DNA of 64,000 nt, taken from assembly GCA_022606425.2 (NCBI GenBank), contig JAHDVF020000676.1, positions 558,001 to 622,000 of the forward strand, written 5' to 3'. The notes under the pieces were generated by a model. It did no database searches. It was not told where the DNA came from and saw only the letters and a program-made list of their open reading frames with translations. This DNA is from Lepidostoma basale (lineage: Eukaryota > Arthropoda > Insecta > Trichoptera > Lepidostomatidae). Of the stretch, positions 1-11,200 are shown piece by piece (within the stretch, counting starts at the first letter, position 1; each line of letters starts with the position of its first letter). The position numbers were made by a program, and so were the translations under genes.

Positions 1-345
1 AATCAAATCAAATCAGTTTATTTCATTAACAGACATTACAAAATTATTTTTTAAAGCATCTATTGAGAATAGGTAAAATAATATATTGTGTATAGTATAC
101 TACCAGACACGCATGAGAGATGGTTCAACATTAGGAAGACAGGATACTCTCCAGAATTAAGAGTATATTCTGAATATTCTGAATGTACTTTCACTAATAT
201 GAAAGACGTCGATCTCCGAGGAGACGGCGTTCAGCAGATTAATTGCTCTTCCCAGCGGTGTCACCAGACACAGGTTCGTTCTGGCGGCCGGTAGGTAAAA
301 CAATCTATGCTATCGCTGTCGGAGATATCTATCAGGTTAAAAAGT
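1..345 (-). mobile_element. LINE-B (jockey-like) 3' end, 5'-truncated
   Basis: The plus strand starts with AATCAAATCAAATCAG, the reverse of a TGATT-repeat tail. It continues into the C-terminal coding end shared with 9668-10280, 37105-37400 and 48140-48470. Reading minus, the coding remnant resembles the end of a jockey-type reverse transcriptase protein (…AIxLLNxVxSEIDxF). The element may extend beyond the window start. Confidence 0.7.
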
Positions 346-1468
346 TTTTAGACAGATGTTTTCCAAAATAAATCTTTTTAACATCAGTCAGATCAAAAAA
401 CAACAACAATTTTAAAATATTTAAAAAAAATTATCTTTACTGAAAAAGAACTGTTTGTCCGAAACATGTCTCTGTTATTTTATTTTTTTAATATAAGTGT
501 TGTATATACAAAGTGTATAAAAAAGAAAAATAGAAATAAACCATCATAACAACACAAGTATGGCGTATATAAAATAAACAGATGAATTATTTTTAGAATT
601 TGAAGCGCTCTCATTAATCACGTAATGAATAATAAATACGAAAAAAAAGCTTGTTTTCTAAAAAAAATTTAAACATTTTTTCGCCTTGCTAAGGTTTAGC
701 GTAATGCCTCAGCATTGCAAATGATGTCTTTTGCAAAAAAATATAATGAAACTTCCATAAAACAGGTGTGTAGATTCGTAAGAATTATTTGACATGGAAT
801 TTTACATAATTGATCTAGAATGATTTATATAACATTTATATGTTAATAATTAAATTCTCCACATCTCATTCTAACACGAATGTTAAAAAAGGTTGTTATG
901 GTGATCATCAACGTTATGAACAAAATTTTAATTTTTAATTAATATAAAAACATTTATTTTGTTTGATGTACGTTTAATAACCAAAACAATTTAATATGAA
1001 TAACGCTTAAGAAAACTTCACAAAATATTTAAAAAACAAGAGCCACTAAGATACCGGGAACTTGCAACCTTTAAGTTTCCGGGCGATTGCTAGAATTGCT
1101 AAACCATGGCGTATATAAATGTTTGCGTAAATAAATAATGATATTTAAGTAATCAATAATGGGCTTCGTCAAATTATATTATAATATATTAATGTTTTTA
1201 TTTACAAGTGAATTAAATATCCTAAAAATCTTTACGAAAGTGTTTTCTGCACCCCTTTAAATAAGTGTAATTAATAATAATAAAAAAAATATTTCCACTT
1301 CAAAATTTGTTCTAAACAATTCAGTATATATCCTGATTAATATAAAACATATATTAATTATTATTTTGCACGATTTACAAGTTTATTTACATCTCGATAA
1401 TTTAGATATTCATTGAATATTAAATAAAAATGTATACTGGAGTGTTTACATAAAAAATCCATTACGGA
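346..1468. other. 3'-flank stretch without genes
   Basis: AT-rich sequence. A weak FB1-like fragment is seen at 640-770 (TTTTCTA...TTTCGCCTTGCTAAGG...TTGCAAA). No ORF with family signal is visible. Confidence 0.5.
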
Positions 1469-1612
1469 AAAAACGTCTGTTTTCTATAAATTTTATTATA
1501 TTTTATGTGAATGGCATGTTGCGCCTGTTCCGGCATTATCAAATGCCTTAGATAGGCGAAACATGTCATTCACATAAAATATAATAAAACTTCTAGAAAA
1601 CAGTTGTTTTCA
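1469..1612. repeat. FB1 foldback repeat
   Basis: Two arms of about 65 bases are near-perfect inverted copies: GTCTGTTTTCTA...TTATATTTTATGTGAATG on the left and its complement ending CTAGAAAACAG on the right. The centre holds GCCTTAGATAGGCGAAACATG. The same family recurs at 4716, 10420, 33895, 36545, 37445, 52355, 56470 and 59150. No coding capacity, so non-autonomous. Confidence 0.85.
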
Positions 1613-1619
1613 TTTGTGA

Positions 1620-1797
1620 AATTAGAATTACACATTTTTAAAACGTTGTATAAAACCACTTTATTTTGAGTTAGAAGCGCCAACCGGTTTCACTCTGTAA
1701 CGAGCTTCGTCAGGGCTATACACAAACAGTTTATGTATAGCCCTGACCTAACGGGTTTTATACAACGTTTTAAAAGTGTTTAATTCTAATTTTAAAT
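1620..1797. repeat. foldback repeat with CGGTTTCACTC core
   Basis: Inverted arms (AATTAGAATTACACATTTTT / AAAGTGTTTAATTCTAATTT, with AAAACGTTGTATAAAACC and its complement inside). The minus strand of the centre reads CTGACGAAGCTCGTTACAGA then GTGAAACCGG. It lies about 380 bases beyond the beat stop codon. Confidence 0.8.
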
Positions 1798-2012
1798 ATG
1801 TCAATCCACCAAGCTTCTTTCCAAAGTTTTTATTTGTATTCATTATTTAATATGAAGTTTTACATCATTGTTCAAGATACAACAAATAAAGTATCAACAT
1901 TATTTCTACTTACAAGTAATATACTCGTATATCTAAATCATCATATGAAACGACTTTTAATACGTTATAAATAATACTACCTACAATTAAGTATAATTAA
2001 GTTTAAGTACTA

Positions 2013-2179
2013 TTTAATTGTTCAACAAATAAGAAATCACTGAATCTAGTGTATGCCCACTGTGAAAAATTACATCAATCTATTAAATACACAGTTATAA
2101 AACAAGTCATTTGATGATTAATTATAGATTTTTCAGCACTTCAATCACGAGTTTTTCAGTCACACCTACAGCAATATTT
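2013..2179 (-). other. probable 3' UTR of the beat-family gene
   Basis: Downstream of the stop the minus strand is AT-rich unique sequence with no recognised repeat until the foldback region near 1800. An ATTAAA hexamer lies at 2018-2013 and could serve as a poly(A) signal; a perfect AATAAA occurs only further down, near 1830, in repeat-like sequence. The extent of the UTR is a guess. Confidence 0.3.
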
Positions 2180-2253
2180 TCATTCCACGAAAGTTCTTGA
2201 GACGAAGATGGATATAAGCAGGATACTGAAGCGACTGCCGAGATGCGAACTCT
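2180..2253 (-). CDS. beat: beat-family gene, coding exon 6: C-terminal tail and stop
   Basis: Using the canonical acceptor AAATTTCAG, exon 6 completes the split codon to CAG and reads QSSHLGSRFSILLISIFVSR, then TFVE and TGA at 2182-2180. The hydrophobic run FSILLISIFV near the end is short for a membrane span but could be part of a GPI-type signal. The acceptor is followed directly by AGAG, so two further AG acceptors lie 2 and 4 bases downstream. They would shift the frame to a tail of 28 or 42 residues, the latter ending near 2122. I prefer the first AG because it has the pyrimidine tract context and gives the hydrophobic end. Transcript data are needed to settle this. Confidence 0.7.
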
Positions 2254-5200
2254 CTGAAATTTAGAAAAAATATATATTAGTTTTTTCACAACAAAAATTA
2301 ATGATATTTTAAAATGCGAATGCAATAATTTTTGATAAACTGAAAGCGTTAATACTGATTATTAACTAAAACACAGTTTTGTTTCACATTTGAGTTTATT
2401 TTTCTTTACATCAATATGATCAACTGTCTTTGATGATTGCAAACGCTGTAGAAGTTAATTGTCCAGTATATTACTATTACAGTATTATACAGTATTACAT
2501 GGGATGGTCGATCAAAGAAAGACGTCGATAGTCGTATACACCAGGGTAAACTTGCCTTCAACAAGAAAGCTAACATATTCGAGTCCAATAACATAGATCT
2601 AAACCTCCTTAAAAACAACTAATAAAAACATTGGTGTGGAGTATTTTACTATACGGCTGCGAGACTTGGTGCCTGGGCGAAAGAGAGCGCAAAAGGCTGG
2701 AGGCGTTTGAAATGTGGACATACCGACGAATTGCCCATGTTTCATGGAGGGACCACGTTACAAATGAGGAGGCTCTCAGGAGAGTTGAAGCAAATAGGCA
2801 CATGTTGAACCGCATTGCGGGGAGGGGCGCGAGATGGATTGGTCATGTGTTGCGACACGAATGTTTATTGCATGATGTATTGAAAGGAATGGTCGAGGGA
2901 TTGATTGGCAGAGGAGTAGGTACCTAGACCAGATTTTCCGAGATATGGTACTTCTGGTAGGCACCTTGGTGGCAAGTTTTGGGAACAGAAGAAAGTAACA
3001 CAGAACCAAATCCAGAGAATATGGTGGTAGATCGATGGAATTTATTGTCCTACGTAAAAGTTAGTGGTTGATCAATGGTAGACAATATTTATTTGAAGGC
3101 TTGAAGCAGCCAGAGCCTAAAACGGACCAATCTGTTCGAAACACTTATAATGAAACAGCCTCCAGTTTTTTTAAACGGATTGTCACTCGCACTATTGCAA
3201 ACATTCTCCCCGAAGAGAATGGACTCTACTTACGGCTGTGTGTGTGTCCTGTAGCCAGTACCAAAACAGAGGCCATTTGCGGTCTCTCCGTTGTGAGCAC
3301 GAGTTCCTCCTGTGCGCTGTAGAGACTGAACAGCGTGGCTTTGCAGGTAAGCTTCAGCGCTCCTTGCTGAAGGGATTCCCTTTGGACTTCCAAAACCAGC
3401 GAGGAGACGGTCTTCTTCTTCACCGCCTCTGCTCTCTCTCCCCCGCCCTCCAAAAATCCCCATAGCCCATCCTCAATATAGCTGGAGTTCGTGTCGGAGA
3501 GATAGCCGCTATACTGTTTGAGCTTCGGACTTCTACTATGGGAAGAGTTAGCGGTGTTCTGCTGGATATCGTTGGATGTTTTCGGACTCCGCTTTTGAAA
3601 TGAACTATCGCTGATGTGCTCTAGCGTTGTACCGTTTATCTGAAAAAATATAAAGATACCAATATACTCACAATTTTAATAAAATTCCTCCTTCATAAGC
3701 TACCTATCACATGTCACGGGAATCAATATTAAAGCTAAAAAAACAAACAAATTGTGTGCAGTAATTGGGTTCAAATGACCAAAAATATTGTACACAAAAA
3801 ATTAACTAATCGGTTTTGTTCCCACCAGATAGCACTTACAAATACAGTGGTGTTAAGTGCACAAGTATTTTAAATTATTATATGTTTAATAAAATAATTC
3901 TAAGTATCAATTATGTACTTGAACAATTTTTTGCAACACTTGCTTTTTGTGGTAAGAAAAAAATATTATATTATAAATTTCAACCACCCCATGTTTTTTT
4001 CTTTTTAAATTAACTAACTAAATAACCATTACGCCGTTCGAAGAAGCAGGCAGAAAGAATGGAGCAACACACTATTCTTTCCTGACATACTTCTCTCGCT
4101 CCCTCAGCATTCATACATCGTGTCTATTCACGTTTCCCTAAAATTAATTTCCCTAAAAAATATATATTTTAAAAACTTCTCGGATTATTGTACTTGGATA
4201 TCATTGTGTACTCGCATATAGTTGATAAACACACATATAGCGTACATATGTATAAAAGCAAAAAGGTTTGTAATGCCTCAAACCACGGAAACTAGGAATA
4301 ATAGAGTCCTACGCTGAATAGCTATAATTTATGGCTATAATCAAGTTCCCAACGAATGTAAAGAAGAAGCTTTTATGGCGAAAGCTCCCAGCGGCAGTAG
4401 CTACAGCTATGTTCGGTATAGCTATAGCTATGTGCGGTATAGCTAATGTACTGCTCGGGTCGGACTCGCCGGCATTTCAGGAATTCTTGCCTCTTTCTAC
4501 GGTGATCAAAATATAATACTATTCCAGGACAAGGACACAGGAAGAAACGGATCCTATAAGACAGGTATTCCACGGTATGTATAATGTTGTTTTATGAGAA
4601 GAATGTTCTTGAAATTCAGGGATCAACTTCATACTTAGAAAATAGTTGCTATTCTCTGGATTTATTTCAACAACGATTCAATCAAAATTCTAAGTACTTT
4701 AATTAATACGAATGAAAACTACTGTTTTCTAGAAGTTTTATAGGTATGAGAATGACATGTTTCGCCTATCTAAACCATTATCAAATGTGTATGTGTACAG
4801 CGTGAGCCAAATCGATGTAAAGGGTTTATCTATCATAGTAAGTCTAATGACATGTGATAGGTAGATAATCACATGAATTCTTCACCAGATCAAAGACTGT
4901 GATAATCACACTACCTTTGCAGGGAATGGAACTCGGGACCTTCGGTATAACAGTCAAAGGACTTACAATAATACTTCTAGAAAACGAACGTTTTCATTCG
5001 GATTAAATATTTAATATTGAGGTTTATACCATTGTTCAAGAAATTACACATGAAATTGATAATAATTTTTCGATTTATAAATACATTATTGATTAGATAA
5101 TCTATTGTTTTGGCAGACACAAATTTGATATTTCGATATTATTAACTGTTTAAATAAAAAAAAAGCTTTGTTATAAATATCCCAATTTATTCTATTTTGT

Positions 5201-8200
5201 CGGGACAATTATTTCGCTATAGTTGTGTTAACCAGTTGATTGTAAGACCTCACGAGGCTCACACCGGTTAGCGAAAAAAATAAAATCAAATTTGATATTT
5301 ATAATAAAGTTTTTTTATTTAAACAGTTAATAAAAACATTATTTAATACTTTAATACCGTTACATAAGTATACCGTTTTCATAAAATTCAGACAGTATAT
5401 AGAACTGAACAATATTCTTCATTTCTCGGGCTCGAGTCGTCTCTAATAATATAATATTATTAACCCTCCCTTCCCTATGATGGGTATCTTCTACACGTTG
5501 CTTCTAAAAACCATCAATATCTCCATAAATATAATAAATACAAGGTTAAGATTTTAGGTATTCCTCCATAATATATTTACGCATTGATTTAAAAAACAAT
5601 AAGCAAATATTTGATAATGCTTTAGCAAGCGAAACACATCAATTCCATAAAATATAATACACTTTTAAGTATATAGATGATTTCATATTTATTAACGTCT
5701 AACTCTATAATAATGGTTAGCTTGACTTGCAGGCTTTAAGGTTTTTATCTAATCAATCAACTTTTCAACTAATATAAAACATTACACAGTTTTTACTTAT
5801 TAAAAAATATAAATGTGCGATACAGAAGATATAGCGGAATATTCGTTTTAGGGGTCTATTTACAAATAATGGTAGTTTTCGTTTTTTGCTAATAGATGTC
5901 AATATAATTGATACTCGTACTAACCACACGTCCGTTGAGTAGCCACGTGATGTTTGCAGGGGGGTGCGCAGCGGGGGCGGAACACTGTGCCCTCAAGAGC
6001 TCCCCAGGGGCCACTCGGGGGCGCTCCGCCACTAGAGAAGGGGGACCCAGAGGTAAATCTGAAAATACCGTAGAGTTATTAAAAACAAATAATCGTCTTG
6101 GGAAAATTCGTGTAATTTTTCTTTCTGGACCGACGCGACGTTTAGATCGTTGAGTCTCCATCTTACTAATACCATTTTTTTTTTAAATACCAAAAAATAC
6201 CAGGGTGGTCATAACCACTCTGAAGATGGAGACTGCAACGATCTCCAAAACGTCGGTCCAGTAAGACAAAGATATTAGATTTTTCCTTAATTAGTCTCAT
6301 AGTAAAAATGTCACATGTAGTCGATATGTTCTTCTGAAAGCCTTGTTGTTCCTCATTTGTCTGTCAATTATTCAAATAAAACTATTATGTAACATATATT
6401 TTAGAAACACCGGTTCTTTAATTATTGAAGGATAAAAAAAAATTATTTCTTTTTATTTATTTATTTATTTTGAATATAACTAAAAAATTACAGATTTTTT
6501 TCCAATATACAAGTAAGAGTTAAAGATACAAGTAATAGATACACAATAATAAGTAATACATAATAAATTAATAAAAAGAGTGAGACATGACAAATTAATA
6601 AAATAAATATACCATACAATTATAATAAAGATAGTACTTCCCTCAGATGAGCCAAACTATCACAAAATACGTCGAATTCCGAGGTGATACGATTAAGCAA
6701 AGATATTGCTCTACCTACCGGCATAACCATTGGCAGGTTGGTTCTGCATCGTGGGAGATAAAACAATCTATGGCCCCATTGTCGAAGATAATTATCAGGG
6801 CCGAACAGACCTACATCACTCAGGTTTTCTGAGTTGTGTATATAGCCGCCTATTAACAGCTAAGTGAATGTCTCGTCTCCTCTCGAGTGACTGATAGCCT
6901 AGCATCCCTAGCAAGAAATCGGTCGGAAAGAGCCACGGGTAATATATACTATATATATTTAACAATTACAGTATCATTATTAAAACCTAGCACTGTGGAG
7001 GTAAATAATATTTTATTTATTTTGATTGAATAATGATGTCAAACTCCACATAAAATATTAATTATTTATGAAAATGTCTGTTTTCTTGAAGTTTAGTTTC
7101 GCTCACAGCCAATTTCGGGGACCAGAAGATGACAGATAATTGCCGAAACAGGTACAACACGTTTTTAAATGTTTTTAATATTGTTGTAACGCCTGATGAT
7201 GCTAACACAGGTTGGCGAAAATGCCGGTGCGACAATCTCATAGATAACAGTAAATAAATTGTGATACGTACTCGTATAATAACAGCGTTTTAAAATTAAA
7301 TCATTTAATAATGTTTTTTTAGTTTTTACTTAATTAATTATTTTTAAATCGTAAACAAAACAGTACATAACCAAATCGCTTATGACTATAGAATACAAAA
7401 AAAAATTAAACACAAGATTCAATTGTGAAAATTTAAAAATACAATATAAACAATAGACATAAACACAAAAAACATAACTAACTAACTAACTAACCATTAC
7501 GCCGTCTCCCCGAAGGGGTAGGCAGAAAGAATTGACTGCCACACCTTTCTTTCCTGACATATTTCTCTCGCTTCCTCAACATTCATCGTGTCATGCACGC
7601 GCGTCGATTTCTCTGACTCCTCACATGGCCGACATTCAATATTTGATTTATTTGATGGTGCCACGTTTTCCTCGGTCTTCCTCTATTTCTGGTACCATTT
7701 ACATCATTAACATATAATTTTTTTACCATTCTTTCTTCATTCATTCTTTCCATATGTCCAAACCATCTTAATGATCCTTTCATTATTTTGTTCATGACAC
7801 CATCATTCGCACCGCATTCACTTCTTATATTTTCATTCGACACTCTATCATACACAGAATATCCACACATTTGTCTAAGAGATCTCATTTCTACTGCATT
7901 TATTCTACTTTCATCCTTCCTTTGCCAGTTCCATACAAAAAAACATAAGATAATTAAAAAATTAAGAACAATTAAGTAAAAAGAAACAACAAATATTGAA
8001 GTATCATAGTGTTTCTGTCAAAAGAATTAATTATTGAAATATAAATTATATGTATTTTTTATCATAATATTACTATTATACTTAAAGTTGTCATCGCAAA
8101 CAAAAACCTATCCAAAAAATCTAGAATGGCAGTGCACAATGGTGTTCTTCTACCGACCCTTATGTATGGAAGCGAAGCATGGAACTGGGAAAAGAAGGAT

Positions 8201-11200
8201 GAAAGTAGAATAAATGCAGTAGAAATGAGATCTCTTAGATGATTGTGTGGATACTCTGTGTATGATAGTGTGTCGAATGAAAATATAAGAAGTGAATGCG
8301 GTGCGAATGATGGTGTTATTGACAAAATAATGAAAGGATCATTAAGATGGTTTGGACATATGGAAAGAATGAATGAAGAAAGAATGGTAAAAAAATATAT
8401 ATGTTAACGATGTAAATGGAACCAGAAATAGAGGAAGACCGAGGAAAATGTGCCACGATCAAATGAATCAAATATTGAATGTCGGCCATGTGAGGAGTCA
8501 GAGTAATCGTCGCGCGTGCATGACACGATGTATGAATGTTGAGGAAGCGAGAGAAATATGTCAGGAAAGAAAAGTGTTGCAGTCCATTATTTCTGCCTAC
8601 CCCTTCGGATGAATGGAGACGGTGTAATGGTTAGTTAGTTAGTTAGTTTTTTTATAATACTTTATAGTTATTTTTAACATCTACCAATACAAATTGCCCG
8701 AAATGTACAAAATTGTTATTATAGTCTACAGCTGTATAAAATATATCCACAGAAGCAAAGATGGCAGTACACAATGGAGTTCTAGTGCCAACCCTCATGT
8801 ATGGAAGTGAAGCTTGGAGCTGGCAAAAGAAGGATGAAAGCAGGATAAACGCCGTAGAAATGAGATCACTAAGAAGAATGTGCGGGAAAACGTTGTATGA
8901 TAGAATACCAAACGATGAAATAAGAAAGAAATGTAAGCCAGATGACTGCATCATGAATAAAATTAAAAAAGGATCTCTGAGATGGTTCGGACATATGGAA
9001 CGAATGGATGAGAGTAGAATGGTTAAAAAGTTGTACACAAGCAGCGTGAGTGGGAAAAGAAGCCGAGGACGACCGAGGAAAACATGGCATGACCAAATTA
9101 ATCAATTGCTAAAAGGCGGCCACATTCGAAGTCGGAACAATCGACGTGCGTGCATGGTACGATGTATGGATGTAGAGGAATCTCGAGAGGTATACCAGGA
9201 CAGGCCAGTGTGGCGATCCATCCTGTCTGCCTACCCCTCCGGGGAAATGGCGTGATGGTTAGTTAGTTAGTTAGTAGCTGTATGAATTATATTTATGTAG
9301 AGTTTTTGATGTAAGAAAATGTCGTCGCACCATTTTGTTTCGAGCGTTCCTTCGATTTAAAATGCTTCTATTCCATTGGATTCATAAATGGGGATTATGA
9401 TGCGCATGGCGCGTCACACTTCATTTAACACTTTTTCGTCGCTCGTGATGAGCAAAAAAAGATGGCAGGTTTTACCAATCAGGCGCCATCTCGGTGGTGT
9501 GGGGGGCGCGCGGGTGCGGGGCTTTAAACGAGGCTAAAAATGAAAAAGATAAACTACCCGTGGGGGAAAATGTGACGAAAAATTGAATATTTTTATCTAC
9601 TGGAAATATTTGCTTGTTCGTCTTCAAGGCGATATAACGTATCTTGCGAGGGGAGGTTGGAACGTTCAAGAACCATCTCTCATGCGTTCCTGATTCTTTA
9701 TCCTTTCTCAAATAGATGCCTTAAACTGTTAATATGTTTGCAATATCTCTGATTGTGGAGCGAGTGCAGAAAAAAATTCTGCGCTTTCTTTACCTCAGGG
9801 AGCGCGGTTATTACCCGTGGCTCTTTCCGACTGAATTCTTGCTAGGTATGTTAAGCTACCAATCATTGGAGAGAAAGAGGAATATTCACTTGGGAGTTCA
9901 TTTCTTTCAGCTGATTGGCGGCCGTATACAAAACTCGGATGTCCTGAGTGATGTAGGTTTATTTGTTCTTGATAATTACCTTCGTCAAAGACAGCACAGA
10001 TTGTTTTATTTGCCGCACTGCAGAACTAATCTGCCAATGGTTATGCTTGTGGGTAGGGCAATCTTATTGCTTAATCGGGTCGCCTCGGAGGTCGACATAT
10101 TTCGTGATAGTGTGAGTTGCCTCAGGGATGCAATATCAATGTTATGATTATTTCTAATTCTTAAGCTTATTTTTTTATGCTTCTCTTTTAAATTCTCATA
10201 ATGTAATTGCAAACGATCTGGAAATATGTCTGTAATGTTTGTAATTTTTATTAAAATAAATGAAATGAAATGAAAAAAATGAAAAATATCTTTTGAGCGA
10301 ATAAATAAACTGATAAATTAAATAAACTGATGATGGAAATTGAGGCAGTTAAAATGTCTTCTTCTCCGGTCTCAATCTAAAGATTGGTCTGCAGCAAAGC
10401 GATACATCTCCTCTTGATAAAATTATTACGAATGAAAACTTCTGCTTTTTAGAAGTTTCATTATATTTTATGGGTATGACGTGTTTCGCCATGTTAAGGC
10501 ATTAGTCATTAACAACTGTGACACTAGATAATGTCTTAGCAAGGCGAAAGATGATCTTAATGTTATTTTTTATTTCTAGGACTATAAGTATTTTAACTCT
10601 TAAATATTATGTATACCTATTTTGTCTTAATTTAACTTCAATCTCGTTTCACACTATCATTTGTTAATTGTTAACTATTATTTTATATTTGTGGTAGGAT
10701 GTGATTGGCTTTATTCTAATTATTCTAAATGTTTTATTATATATATATGTTATTGATATCACAGTATGCTACCCTTAATAAATAAATAAATAAATTCCCA
10801 TAAATTACAATAAAACTTCTAAAAAATACGTTTTCATTCTTATTCATAATTTAATATGGAGTTTTACATCATTGTTCAAGAAGATAATTAATAATCGGTA
10901 ATAAAATTGTCATATATATATTGTTTTTTAATGATGGTTAACTTCAATCACTGTAAATATTTGATATTTGATTAAAATTTCAGTTTTCTAGAAGTTTTCA
11001 TATATTTTATAGGATTGTCAGATTGTTTGGCTATGCTAGGGCATTTTTTAATAACGATAATTTTAATACTAAATATTGATGACGACGTCCTTATTCCAGA
11101 TAGTTAATTATATATAATGGGAATTATATATTATATTTGATCTCATCAAATGAAAATTAATATTAAACTTTTCATGATTCCTTAGCAGGGCAAAGGGGTG

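Larger units (their letters stand above)
3640..5924 (-). other. intron 4 of the beat-family gene
   Basis: GTTAGT...CAG intron of 2285 bases. It contains a SINE-S1 tail (3695-3795), a LINE-A end (4008-4135), an FB1 copy split by a SINE-S1 (4716-5035), a foldback (5138-5332) and a piggyBac-like repeat (5459-5592). I see nothing in 4136-4700, apart from a short imperfect run of AGCTATAGCTATG-type repeats near 4400-4445. Confidence 0.85.

Noticed and set aside
8652..9038. 128-codon minus-strand frame
   Set aside because: Antisense shadow of the LINE-A coding end; similar FLLSSF..HLLL shadows appear at 8062, 13255, 20492, 51510 and 58541.
9734..10147. Functional host protein
   Set aside because: It reads as the C-terminus of a jockey-like LINE, with a tandem-repeat tail downstream.
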